From positions 11,583 to 75,582 of the forward strand of contig JBBROD010000009.1 in the NCBI GenBank assembly GCA_038229715.1: a stretch of DNA of 64,000 nucleotides. Direction: 5' to 3'. Shown here in pieces: positions 10,046 through 17,747 of this stretch. The DNA comes from JANMES01 sp038229715. GTDB taxonomy: Bacteria; Planctomycetota; Phycisphaerae; Tepidisphaerales; Tepidisphaeraceae. The notes beneath the pieces are model-generated. The model had not been told where the DNA came from, did not search any database, and worked only from the letters and a program-made list of their open reading frames with translations. Every line of letters starts with the position of its first letter. The stretch's first letter is position 1. Both the position numbers and the translations under genes were made by a program.

Positions 10046-10088
10046 CCAACCTAATGACATTTCCCCTTGGCAACGTCACAATATCTCC

Positions 10089-11462
10089 ATGCGCAAGAAG
10101 TTGATTGTACTAGCCTTGTTGCTAAGTGGTTGTGGCGGCGAGAACTCACCGCAGACTCTCAATAGTGACGCGTTTTACCGCCGCCGGACGATCGAGCCGA
10201 ACTCGGCCGGCGGGGGAGTTCGCACGCGCGTCGGGCCCGTGGATGAAGCCGGGACGGTCGAAGCCATCAACCGTAAAACCGGCGACGGCGACAGCGTGGA
10301 CGGCATTTCCGATACCGTGACCGACGCGTCGACTAAAACGACGCGCGTGCCGCCCGCTCGGCCGCTGGTATGGGCGCCGCCGGTGAATTCCACCACCACG
10401 CCGACCACGCTGCCCACGGGGCAGTACATGATCGTCGGCACGGTGCTGGCGGATGTGGACGGCGCGCCGATCTTCGCCAACCAAGTGCTCGACGCGATCG
10501 ATAACGCGCTCGCCGCTCGCGCCCGTGAACTCAACGATCCTGTGCGGAAAGGGAAACCCTTCACGCCGGAAGAAATCAAGAACAACGAGACGGCATTCCG
10601 CTCGTTCGCGATCGATCAGATCAAGAAGGAAGTCGAGGCCGAAGTCCGCAACGAATTGGTCTACCGGGCGGCCCAGCGGTCGCTGAACGATAACGACCGC
10701 AAGTTGGTAGACGGTCTTACCACCAAGTGGCGGCAGGACGAAATCATCGCCGCCGGCGGATCGGTGGAGCTCGCCCGCCGTCGCGCCAAGGCCGACGGGC
10801 GCGAGTTCGAGCAGAATATCGACGACAAGCACCGCTGGTACATGACGCAGGTGTACTACGAGAAAAAAGTCATCCCCCTGATCGTCGTGACGGCTGACAT
10901 GATGCGCGCGTATTACGACAAGAATAAAGCCGCGCTCTTCACCGACAAAACCGCAGCCAGGTTCCGGATCGTGAAGATCAAGGTATCCGAGGTCGGCGAT
11001 AGCACCCGCGCCAAAACCCGCGCCCGCGAGTGGCAGGAGAAGCTGGCCGGCGGGGAGGATTTCGCCAAGTTCGCCCGCGAGTTTAACACCGATTCGAATC
11101 TTCGCCTGCACGACGGATTGCCGATGGAAGGGATGATCGACCGTGGAGCGTTCGCGATCAAACCCGTGGAAGACGCCGCTTGGGCGCTCGAGCAGGGGCA
11201 GGTGTCGAACGTGATCGAAGTCGGCGACTACCTGTACATTGTCAAACTCGAACAAAAAACCGTCGGCCGGACCAAGCCGTTTGATTCAGAGGAAGTTCAG
11301 GATCAGATCAGCCGCACGATGCGCAGCGAACAGTTTCGAGTGCTACGTGAGCGGGAAGAAACCAAGCTGAAGCAGAACGCGATCCTGCGAACCGATGAAG
11401 GCTCGATCCGTCTCGCGCTGGGAATGGCGATGCAGCGGTATCAGCAGTGGGTGGGGCAATAG
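10089..11462 (+). CDS. Parvulin-type peptidyl-prolyl isomerase lipoprotein
   Basis: 457 residues from the ATG at 10089, chosen because a lipoprotein signal follows directly (L-L-L-S-G-C, lipidated Cys at residue 16). A SurA/PrsA-like layout: a helical N-terminal chaperone region (about 120-290), then a PpiC-type domain (about 300-410: F-R-I-V-K-I-K...F-A-K-F-A-R-E-F, G-Q-V-S-N-V-I-E). It probably assists folding of exported proteins in the periplasm. The membrane-proximal 120 residues are low complexity and rich in Thr and Pro. Confidence 0.82.
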   Translation: MRKKLIVLALLLSGCGGENSPQTLNSDAFYRRRTIEPNSAGGGVRTRVGPVDEAGTVEAINRKTGDGDSVDGISDTVTDASTKTTRVPPARPLVWAPPVNSTTTPTTLPTGQYMIVGTVLADVDGAPIFANQVLDAIDNALAARARELNDPVRKGKPFTPEEIKNNETAFRSFAIDQIKKEVEAEVRNELVYRAAQRSLNDNDRKLVDGLTTKWRQDEIIAAGGSVELARRRAKADGREFEQNIDDKHRWYMTQVYYEKKVIPLIVVTADMMRAYYDKNKAALFTDKTAARFRIVKIKVSEVGDSTRAKTRAREWQEKLAGGEDFAKFAREFNTDSNLRLHDGLPMEGMIDRGAFAIKPVEDAAWALEQGQVSNVIEVGDYLYIVKLEQKTVGRTKPFDSEEVQDQISRTMRSEQFRVLREREETKLKQNAILRTDEGSIRLALGMAMQRYQQWVGQ

Positions 11463-11491
11463 TCAGCGGCTACTGGATTAAGCCCATGTAT

Positions 11492-11562
11492 CATCCTGCG
11501 GTAAGCCGAAGGATCTAGCCCCATCAGCAATTTGGCTGGATCCTTCGGGGTACCTCTGGATG
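11492..11562. repeat. Intergenic inverted repeat, family B
   Basis: Arms of about 24 bases (11492-11515 and 11538-11562) pair imperfectly, at about 20 of 25 positions. The core is CCGAAGGATC. The sequence is related to the inner arms of the larger repeat at 12397-12526. It lies between two convergent genes, so a bidirectional terminator role is plausible. Confidence 0.75.
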
Positions 11563-11584
11563 ACGGGTTCTTTTTTTTGAAAGG

Positions 11585-12208
11585 TTATTTCTCTCCCGCC
11601 GGCTGCGTCGTCGGGCGGGTTGTGGGTTCGCCCATCATTGGTGGGGCTGCGATCTTCCCCATCATGATCGGCGGCGCTTCGGCGACGTTGCCCTGTTCAG
11701 GCTGGGTGGTCGGGCAGACGGCAATGTCACCCATCGCGACCGGTGCCGGCGCGGCCCCGCCGGCTGCTTTGATCGGTGCGTCGACTTTCGGGTTCTGCAG
11801 TTGTGCGATCCACTTTTGCGCGATCTTCACCGGCAGTGGCAGGTTGCTGTTCCCGGACGCCATTGCTTTCTGGTCACTCACACCGAACGGCCCGAAGAGC
11901 CCGCCGAGCACTGCCGCGCAAGACAGCGCGACCAAACGCGATAGCCGCTTCTTCGCCAGTTTCCAGGCGCCTTCGCAATCGCTGGTGATGACCGTTCCGT
12001 CCATCCGGCGGTACAGGCGGATGCAGAGGTGTCCTTCCTTCGCCAACAGCAGCCGCTCGGCCTGCGGGCGGGTCATCTCCGATAAGTTGTAAACGTTGAG
12101 CTTGCAATGGTCGCAGTAGCGGACTTGGTCATTCCCGTGCATCGCCGTCCAATCGGCTGGGCAAGGGCGGGCGATATCGATCACGTTGAGCGAATAGTTG
12201 GTTTGCAT
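11585..12208 (-). CDS. C-x-x-C domain membrane protein of planctomycete type
   Basis: 207 residues. The start at 12208 follows AGGAG. The N-terminal 75 residues carry P-C-P-A-D-W, then C-D-H-C (a likely metal site), V-Y-N-L-S, and C-I-R-L-Y-R-R-M-D-G-T-V-I-T-S-D-C. I recognise this conserved domain from planctomycete and Bacteroidetes proteins but know of no established function. One membrane segment follows (about 88-108). The C-terminal half is Pro- and Ala-rich low complexity and probably extracytoplasmic. It could be a redox or metal sensor; that is inference. Confidence 0.65.
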   Translation of the reverse strand: MQTNYSLNVIDIARPCPADWTAMHGNDQVRYCDHCKLNVYNLSEMTRPQAERLLLAKEGHLCIRLYRRMDGTVITSDCEGAWKLAKKRLSRLVALSCAAVLGGLFGPFGVSDQKAMASGNSNLPLPVKIAQKWIAQLQNPKVDAPIKAAGGAAPAPVAMGDIAVCPTTQPEQGNVAEAPPIMMGKIAAPPMMGEPTTRPTTQPAGEK

Positions 12209-12396
12209 GGTTGCGTCTCCTGTGTTGATTGAGACGCGGACGCGGTTGAAAAGTTTCAAACGCCTCGGATTCCCTATAAAATACCGAAAAATTCGATTTT
12301 TCGGAGTCTGCCGGACTACCTGACAGACATTTTCTTCGACAACTACCGCACGACTTCGTCGAAAACGTCCTGCCGGTCTGTCATACAGACGCCGTT

Positions 12397-12526
12397 TAAT
12401 TCTCGCGCATCCAGCACCGTCATTCCGCGGTACGCCGAGGAATCTCGGCATGCGGAAACCGCTCGATTCCAGAGATTCCTCGGAGTACCTCAGAATGACG
12501 ATCTGCGACGGATCGCGCGAGAATTA
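12397..12526. repeat. Large intergenic inverted repeat in the 12209-12591 gap
   Basis: Outer arms TAATTCTCGCGC (12397-12408) and 12515-12526 are exact complements. The inner arms, built on the core GTCATTC...CCGAGGAATCTC, pair with their mirror around 12470-12510 and resemble the 11492-11562 element. The remaining gap (12209-12396, 12527-12591) holds the upstream region of the 12208 gene. I see no ORF of note there. Confidence 0.75.
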
Positions 12527-12591
12527 GATCAAATCCGTATCAGTCGTTTCTGGCGACACGGCCGCTGCTTTCACTGCTTACCGCCTACTTT

Positions 12592-13761
12592 TCACAAAGG
12601 CAGCTTTCTCGCTGTTTCGAGGTAGAGATCGTAATTCGCCTTCATCTCGTGCAGCGAATCGCCGCCGAACTTTTCGCACATGGCTTTGGCGATTTCGAAC
12701 GCGATGACGTTTTCCATCACCACGCCGGCGGCGCTAATGGCGCTGATGTCGGAGCGCTCCCAACCGGCTTCGGACTCGGCCTTGGTGTTCAGATCGATGC
12801 TGCGGAGCGGCTTGCCGAGTGTTGAGATCGGCTTCATCGCGCCGCGGACGACGACCGGCCGGCCGTTGGTCATGCCGCCCTCGAGTCCTCCCGCATTATT
12901 GGTGCTGCGGACGAAACCGAGGCCCGGCGTGTTCTTCAGCGACGCGTCGTACGCGATCTCGTCATGTACCTTGCTGCCCGGCCGGCGCGCGGTTTCAAAC
13001 CCCAGGCCGAACTCCACGCCCTTGAACGCCTGGATCGCCACGACGGCCGCGGCGATTCGGCTGTCGAGCCGGCCGTCCCACGTCATGCAACTGCCGATAC
13101 CGATAGGGCAGCCGAAAACGTGCGTCTCCACGATCCCGCCGGCGGTGTCTTTCGCCAGCTTCTGCTGGTTGATGAAGTCCTTCATCGCCGCGTCGGCGGC
13201 AGGGTCGGGGCAGTAGACTTCGCTGGCGTCGCGGAGTTTCACCAGCTCGCGCGAATTACTTTCGGTGACTTCAACGTTCGCGGTCGCTTCGCCGACCGTG
13301 CGGACGAAGCCGAACACTTCAATGCCGAATTGCTTGAGCAGACAGCGCGCCAGTGCGCCTGCCGCCACGCGAGCGGCGGTTTCGCGGGCGCTGGCGCGCT
13401 CCAGCGTTTCGCGACAATCGGTGGTCAGCCATTTAATCGACCCGGCCAAGTCCGCATGCCCCGGCCGCGGCCGGTGCAGCGGCGGGGTGGCGGCGGGGTC
13501 GTTCAGGCGGTTGTCCTTGTTGGGAATCAGCATCGCGATCGGCGAGCCGATCGAATGGCCCATCCGCACGCCGGTCAGGAAATCCACATGATCGGTCTCG
13601 ATCTTCTGCCGCCCCCCGCGGCCGTACCCGCCCTGGCGACGACGAAGCTCGCCGTCGATTAACGCCTGATCGAGCGGCACACCGGCCGGCAAACCTTCCA
13701 CGAGCGAGATGAGCGCCGGTCCGTGAGACTCGCCGGCGGTACGGTAGCTGAGCAGGGGCAT
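12592..13761 (-). CDS. aroC: Chorismate synthase
   Basis: 389 residues, full length. It converts 5-enolpyruvylshikimate 3-phosphate to chorismate, the last shared step of aromatic amino-acid synthesis, using reduced FMN. Signature motifs in order: G-E-S-H-G (residues 10-14), G-R-G-G-R-Q, R-P-G-H-A-D, S-A-R-E-T-A-A-R-V-A-A-G-A, and a late R-S-T-N-N-A-G-G-L-E-G-G. The last 20 or so residues diverge somewhat. It is a monocistronic leftward gene, and no other aro genes are in view. Confidence 0.96.
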   Translation of the reverse strand: MPLLSYRTAGESHGPALISLVEGLPAGVPLDQALIDGELRRRQGGYGRGGRQKIETDHVDFLTGVRMGHSIGSPIAMLIPNKDNRLNDPAATPPLHRPRPGHADLAGSIKWLTTDCRETLERASARETAARVAAGALARCLLKQFGIEVFGFVRTVGEATANVEVTESNSRELVKLRDASEVYCPDPAADAAMKDFINQQKLAKDTAGGIVETHVFGCPIGIGSCMTWDGRLDSRIAAAVVAIQAFKGVEFGLGFETARRPGSKVHDEIAYDASLKNTPGLGFVRSTNNAGGLEGGMTNGRPVVVRGAMKPISTLGKPLRSIDLNTKAESEAGWERSDISAISAAGVVMENVIAFEIAKAMCEKFGGDSLHEMKANYDLYLETARKLPL

Positions 13762-13944
13762 AGGCTGTTCAGTTTAGCAAAGATTCGATGGTTCTGCGCG
13801 GGTTATGCGAGGCTCCACGACCCTACGAACCGATTGTCATCGTTGATTCAGGGATATCTCAGGTGGCGCATCCCGTTGGAGCTTGTCGCGTGTGAGGCAT
13901 CGCGCGGGGCGTAGCGATCGGAATGGGCCCCGCCGACGCGGATG

Positions 13945-15051
13945 CTATCGCTCAAGGATCGCGGGTCTCGAAAGCGTCTTATCCTTCCAGAACCCATCGA
14001 CCGTCGGAAAACTCCGCGAACATTGCGTCAGGATGTCGAGCCCGTTGGGCGTGACTAGCACAGTGTCTTCGCACTTAGCGCCCACGATCGACGGATTCCA
14101 CGCAAACGCCTGATTCGGACGAACCGTGACCGCAGATTCAGGATTGGCGAACACCTCGCGGCCGGCGTAACCGGTGCTGCCTCCCTGGTGGTGGTTTTTC
14201 CACTCATCGGGGTAACCGTTGTCGGCGTAGGCCTGCTGGAGTGTTTTGAAGATATTGCCGAGAGATTCCCCCGGCCGGGTTGCGAGGTTGACGGCGGTGT
14301 CGATGTTGGCGATCGCTTGTTGCTTGGCCTTCAACTCCGCGCTGAGCGGCCCGAAGTGGATGAACCGCGTGCAGCAGGAGATCAGGCCCTGATACTCGGC
14401 GCACGTCACCAGCATGGCGATCCGATGCACTTTGTTGGCGGTCGGAATCGGATGGCGGTAGTTGGTCACGCGGTCGTCGGCGCTCACCAGCGTTACCACG
14501 GGATTGCAGCGCGCTCGGTGGATCTGCTCATCGAGCCGGCCGGCGATGTCGTGCTCGGTATCGCCGGGATTGATCCCCCGGCAGGCGGCTTCGATCGCGG
14601 CCGCTGTACGCTGGGCGCCGTCGCGGTAGCGGGCGATTTCTTCGATCGTCAGCGACCAACGCAGTTCCGCAAAGTCATGGGGCAACGCGTGCAGGCCGAT
14701 TTCAAACACGTCCACGTCGGCGGCGATCTTCCGCCCGGCGATCACCTCGTTAGCCACGCGGGCGGCCAGGTTGCCGTCCCACCACGGGTAGCTGACGGTG
14801 TTGATCCCCGTGCCGGCCAATTCTTCGTGGATCATCCGCGGGGCTTCGATCCCGTTGGCCAGGCAGATGCACTGGTCCCGCGTCGCCAGGATCGCGGTCA
14901 CTCCCTGCGGCGAGTTGTTGGGGATGTGATTGTCCTTCCCACAGGTGATCCACGCGAAGTTGTTCCGGTGCGACAACAGCACGCCGTCGAGCTTATGGCG
15001 GTCGAGGAACTCGCTGAGTCGCCGAAATTTGATGTCGAGTTCGCTGGCCAT
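13945..15051 (-). CDS. M24-family peptidase (Xaa-Pro aminopeptidase-like)
   Basis: 368 residues from the ATG at 15051, preceded by AAGGA at good spacing. An N-terminal creatinase-like domain (residues 1-140, L-D-G-V-L-L-S-H) is followed by the pita-bread fold (E-E-I-A-R-Y-R at about 155). The metal ligands of typical family members are not well conserved: where D-x-G and H-x-x-H are expected it reads T-L-V-S-A-D-D-R and H-P-I-P-T. It may therefore be a non-catalytic or divergent member. It is divergent from the outer-membrane gene at 15159, with a shared upstream region. Confidence 0.75.
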   Translation of the reverse strand: MASELDIKFRRLSEFLDRHKLDGVLLSHRNNFAWITCGKDNHIPNNSPQGVTAILATRDQCICLANGIEAPRMIHEELAGTGINTVSYPWWDGNLAARVANEVIAGRKIAADVDVFEIGLHALPHDFAELRWSLTIEEIARYRDGAQRTAAAIEAACRGINPGDTEHDIAGRLDEQIHRARCNPVVTLVSADDRVTNYRHPIPTANKVHRIAMLVTCAEYQGLISCCTRFIHFGPLSAELKAKQQAIANIDTAVNLATRPGESLGNIFKTLQQAYADNGYPDEWKNHHQGGSTGYAGREVFANPESAVTVRPNQAFAWNPSIVGAKCEDTVLVTPNGLDILTQCSRSFPTVDGFWKDKTLSRPAILER

Positions 15052-15158
15052 GGTACACATCCTTTGCTGATTCGGGTGTAGGAATACCGCACGAATCAAT
15101 TGCCGTCTACGCCTTACGCTTAGTGACAACCAATGGCGGCAGCGGTACATTCCCGCAC

Positions 15159-16082
15159 ATGACAATGGGCTTGATCGGGCGAATCAGTGGATGGGCAGTC
15201 GCGGGGCTTTTGCTGGGCGTAAGCATCGCTCGGGCGGACGATGAGGCGGTTGCGCCTGAATGGCCGGTGCCCAAGCTCTCAATCATGCCCGACCTCGACA
15301 GCGTTTACGCTCCGCCGGGCGATCCGCGGGAACAGGCCGGCACCAACGCCGGCGGGGTCAACTTCGCACTCGATACGTGGTATAGCACCGATTACGTCTT
15401 CCGCGGGATCGACCGTTCGGAAGTCGGCGGGCATGAAGATGCTCCCAACGCCCAGTTCGATGCGTCGCTCAACTTCAATCTCGGCAAACTGCCGCACCCG
15501 TTCATCGGCGTTTTTGTGAACGTGTACAACTCCGATCCGATCTCTCGCTTTCAGGAAATCCGCCCGTATTTCGGTGTGGATTGGACGATCCGCCCGTTAA
15601 ACATCAAGTTGGGGCACAACACGTATCTGTACCTTGAGCGTGAAGAAAACAACACCGCCGAATTCTACGGCCAGGTGACTTTCGACGACTCGTACTTGTT
15701 CGGAACCGATGGACCGATCTTCAGCCCATATGTTTTTGCAGCGTACGACTACGATCTCTACAACGGCGGGTATTTTGAGATTGGCGTGTCACACAAGTTC
15801 TCGTTCGACGACTACGGCTTTTCGATCACGCCCAAGGCGAGAGTAGGTTACGTCACCACGAATCAACTCTTCGCAGCCGTGCCGAAGGGGAATGATTCGG
15901 GCTTCCAGCACTACGACGTCGGCTTTGAGACGGTCTACTCACTGAACAAATTTTTGGACATCCCTGAACGGTTCGGCCAATGGAGCCTGCATGGAGAAAT
16001 GTTCTATACGGACAACATCCACTTCGACTTGAAGGCCGACTCGCAGATTTGGGGTGGGATCGGGATCGGGTTCAGATATTGA
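15159..16082 (+). CDS. Outer-membrane beta-barrel-like protein
   Basis: 307 residues with a signal peptide (residues 1-30, ending A-R-A-D-D). The mature part opens with W-Y-S-T-D-Y-V-F-R-G-I, a motif of barrel proteins of the TIGR02001 kind, and alternates aromatic and polar residues to a C-terminal phenylalanine/tyrosine pair (G-F-R-Y), typical of barrel assembly. No transported substrate can be inferred. The host gene resuming after attR has a similar barrel-type end. Confidence 0.7.
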   Translation: MTMGLIGRISGWAVAGLLLGVSIARADDEAVAPEWPVPKLSIMPDLDSVYAPPGDPREQAGTNAGGVNFALDTWYSTDYVFRGIDRSEVGGHEDAPNAQFDASLNFNLGKLPHPFIGVFVNVYNSDPISRFQEIRPYFGVDWTIRPLNIKLGHNTYLYLEREENNTAEFYGQVTFDDSYLFGTDGPIFSPYVFAAYDYDLYNGGYFEIGVSHKFSFDDYGFSITPKARVGYVTTNQLFAAVPKGNDSGFQHYDVGFETVYSLNKFLDIPERFGQWSLHGEMFYTDNIHFDLKADSQIWGGIGIGFRY

Positions 16083-16086
16083 GTCA

Positions 16087-16148
16087 AAGGATGAAGGCGG
16101 AAAAAAGAGGGATTTTCGTCCCGTTCCTTTTTTGTTCTTCATCCCTTT
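16087..16148. terminator. Hairpin after the barrel gene
   Basis: AAGGATGAAG...AAAAAAGAGGGA pairs with TCCCGTTCCTTTTTT...CTTCATCCCTT around a short loop. It lies immediately after the stop at 16082, so it would serve as a transcription terminator. It belongs with the host-type long hairpins. Confidence 0.55.
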
Positions 16149-16162
16149 TCGTGGTTGGTTCA

Positions 16163-16294
16163 GAGCTTCTAAAATAACTCAAAACACAACCGCGAAAGCG
16201 AGAAAACGCGAAGAAAGAACGAGAAGAAAATCGGTTGATTCTGGTTTCTGGTATGGTTCGCGACTTTGCGTCTTCGCGGTAAATTCAGAAGCTC
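16163..16294. repeat. Intergenic inverted repeat with nested arms
   Basis: Outer arms GAGCTTCT (16163-16170) and AGAAGCTC (16287-16294) are exact. Inner arms ACCGCGAAAGCGAGAAAACG and CGTCTTCGCGGT also face each other. It ends one base before the stop codon of atpC, so it may terminate that leftward transcript. Confidence 0.65.
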
Positions 16295-16696
16295 TTAGTT
16301 CTTTCCAGCCAATTCTTGCTTGACGGTCGAGCGCTTCAACGCGTCCTGGCGTTCGTCGAAGCTCTTTTGATCGGTGATCCGACGGGCGGTGGCTTCAGCG
16401 AACTCGGCCTTGGCGGCTTGGGCGTCGATCTCACTGGCCGGGGTGCATTTCTGGGTCAGGATCGTGAGCAGATTGTCCTTCATCTGCGCGACGCCTCCTT
16501 CGACCAGGAAGAGCCGACTGCCCGCCGAACTGCCCGCCAAGTCCACCCGAAGCGGCCCGATGCCCAGTTTCACCAGCAGCGGAGCCCGGTTGGTTTCAAT
16601 GCCGACCAATCCGTCATGGGCTGGGATAATTGCTTGATTCACCGACTCATCGAGTACCTGCGACTCGGGCGTGACAATGACACATTTAAAGGACAT
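16295..16696 (-). CDS. atpC: ATP synthase F1 epsilon subunit
   Basis: 133 residues from the ATG at 16696 (GGAGACGAG precedes it). The N-terminal beta-sandwich (F-K-C-V-I-V-T-P-E-S, I-I-P-A-H-D-G-L-V-G-I, A-P-L-L-V-K-L-G-I-G-P-L) and the C-terminal two-helix arm are complete. In the F1 complex it couples rotation to the c-ring and inhibits hydrolysis. No other atp gene is adjacent: a 321-base gap and then greA on the opposite strand lie upstream. Confidence 0.9.
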   Translation of the reverse strand: MSFKCVIVTPESQVLDESVNQAIIPAHDGLVGIETNRAPLLVKLGIGPLRVDLAGSSAGSRLFLVEGGVAQMKDNLLTILTQKCTPASEIDAQAAKAEFAEATARRITDQKSFDERQDALKRSTVKQELAGKN

Positions 16697-16787
16697 CTCG
16701 TCTCCAAAGCTTGGGATAAGATCGAGAGTGTAAGACAGGGGAGACGGTTTGACAATGTTGCATCCTGAGTGTGAAATCCCAAGATTT

Positions 16788-16864
16788 ACCGGTCTGCCCG
16801 CTTTGGCGGGTAGCAGAAGCAGCATCCCTCTGATTCCACTACCCGCTGAAGCGGGCAGACCGGT
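16788..16864. repeat. Intergenic inverted repeat, ACCGGTCTGCCCGC type
   Basis: The 26-base arms 16788-16813 and 16839-16864 match at 24 positions. Each arm also carries its own small hairpin (CCCGC...GCGGG). It lies in the 321-base gap between the divergent atpC and greA genes. The rest of that gap is promoter and leader sequence. Confidence 0.85.
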
Positions 16865-16908
16865 GGTCGACGGGTGAGAAGTTAATTCCTCGCAGTTTCA
16901 ACTTTCGG

Positions 16909-16936
16909 TTGCGAAAACCCCTATCCCCGATATGAT
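16909..16936 (+). promoter_or_regulatory. Probable greA promoter
   Basis: TTGCGA (16909-16914) and TATGAT (16931-16936) are separated by 16 bases. This is a reasonable sigma-70-type promoter about 80 bases ahead of the greA start. Confidence 0.5.
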
Positions 16937-16956
16937 TTTACTGGTTTGTCGCCAAG

Positions 16957-16990
16957 CCACCGCGCAGTTTAGCGCGGTGGTGTTATTTTA
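16957..16990 (+). terminator. Hairpin in greA leader, possible attenuator
   Basis: CCACCGCGC (16957-16965) and GCGCGGTGG (16972-16980) form a perfect 9-bp stem with loop AGTTTA. A T-rich tail (TGTTATTTTA) follows. It lies between the promoter and the start codon, the position of an attenuating terminator. Confidence 0.5.
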
Positions 16991-17017
16991 TAGCCGCCCA
17001 TTAATCGGAGCCGAGTT

Positions 17018-17485
17018 ATGCAGATCGTCAGTGCCGAAGAAAAGGCCACCATGGAGCGGAAGCGCGAGGAACTGTACATCATCCAGATGGACGTGCAGGA
17101 GCGCATCCGCAAAGCCGCCGCCTTGGGTGACTTATCAGAAAATGCGGAATACCACTATGCTAAAGAGGAAAACCGCAAGGTGCAGCGTGAACTAGCCGAA
17201 CTTGAATTGAAGCTGCGGACGGTGTCGGTGGTCTCGAATGAGCACGTGCCGGAAGACATGGTGTTCCTCGGGCACACGGTCAAGCTGCTCGACATGGACG
17301 ACGACAGCGAGCAGTTGGTCCGTCTGGTCGGCGAAGCCCTGCCGCCGGACCCGAACAGCGACGTACTCCCGGTCAGCGCCACCAGCCCGATGGGCGAAGC
17401 GTTGATGAAAGCCCGCATCGGCGAGACGGTCAAAGTCAAAGCCCCGCGGGGGACGATGGAATTTAAGATTCTGGAAATTATGTAA
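17018..17485 (+). CDS. greA: Transcription elongation factor GreA
   Basis: 155 residues. The N-terminal coiled coil (1-75) contains the basic/acidic tip G-D-L-S-E-N-A-E-Y, the hallmark of GreA; its acidic residues enter the RNA polymerase secondary channel to stimulate transcript cleavage. The C-terminal FKBP-like domain has S-P-M-G-E-A-L and A-R-I-G-E-T-V-K-V. The long leader with a hairpin may regulate it. It is followed by a host inverted repeat and then tRNA-Thr. Confidence 0.93.
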   Translation: MQIVSAEEKATMERKREELYIIQMDVQERIRKAAALGDLSENAEYHYAKEENRKVQRELAELELKLRTVSVVSNEHVPEDMVFLGHTVKLLDMDDDSEQLVRLVGEALPPDPNSDVLPVSATSPMGEALMKARIGETVKVKAPRGTMEFKILEIM

Positions 17486-17490
17486 GAAGC

Positions 17491-17566
17491 GGGGCAAGTA
17501 TTCAGGGGCAAGGGGCAAGTGACATTCGGCGATTTAACTTGCTCCATGCCCCTGAATACTCGCCCC
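17491..17566. repeat. Intergenic inverted repeat, GGGGCAAGTATTCAGGGG type
   Basis: The 30-base arms 17491-17520 and 17537-17566 match at 27 positions. It lies between greA and tRNA-Thr and ends 8 bases before the tRNA. It is the last host-type repeat before the prophage. Confidence 0.85.
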
Positions 17567-17573
17567 TTGCACC

Positions 17574-17646
17574 GCCACCTTAGCTCAGTTGGTAGAGCAG
17601 CTGTTTTGTAAACAGCAGGTCGTCGGATCGTGCCCGACAGGTGGCT
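17574..17646 (+). tRNA. tRNA-Thr (anticodon TGT)
   Basis: 73 bases fold as a cloverleaf. The acceptor GCCACCT pairs with AGGTGGC, the D-stem is GCTC/GAGC, the anticodon stem is GCTGT/ACAGC with loop TTTGTAA, and the T-stem is GTCGG/CCGAC. The anticodon TGT reads ACA (Thr). The T-loop is ATCGTGC and not TTCRANY: positions 54 and 58 read A and T where T and A are expected. CCA is not encoded. The 3' 45 bases are repeated at the far prophage end, so this is the integration target. Confidence 0.9.
17602..17646. repeat. attL core
   Basis: The 45-base core starts in the anticodon stem-loop and runs to the tRNA 3' end. It is identical to 63666-63710; the flanking bases differ on both sides (C versus T at the left edge, C versus T at the right edge). 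The phage copy restores the tRNA gene. Confidence 0.95.
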
Positions 17647-17707
17647 CTACGAAAAACGGGGTTTTTCAGCAGGTTTTCAACCGGATTTGCCGGGCTTCCC
17701 CTCGCAA

Positions 17708-17747
17708 CCTATCGCCAACCTATTGCCAGCCTATCGACCGCCTATCG
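17708..17747. repeat. Four 11-bp direct repeats next to attL
   Basis: CCTAT(C/T)G occurs at 17708, 17719, 17730 and 17741, exactly 11 bases apart. The array straddles the integrase stop codon, 60-100 bases inside the phage from the core. Position and one-helical-turn phasing suit integrase arm-type or accessory-protein sites. Confidence 0.6.

Noticed and set aside
9927..10088. N-terminal extension of the parvulin gene
   Set aside because: It only translates an intergenic inverted repeat; the lipoprotein signal starts at 10089.
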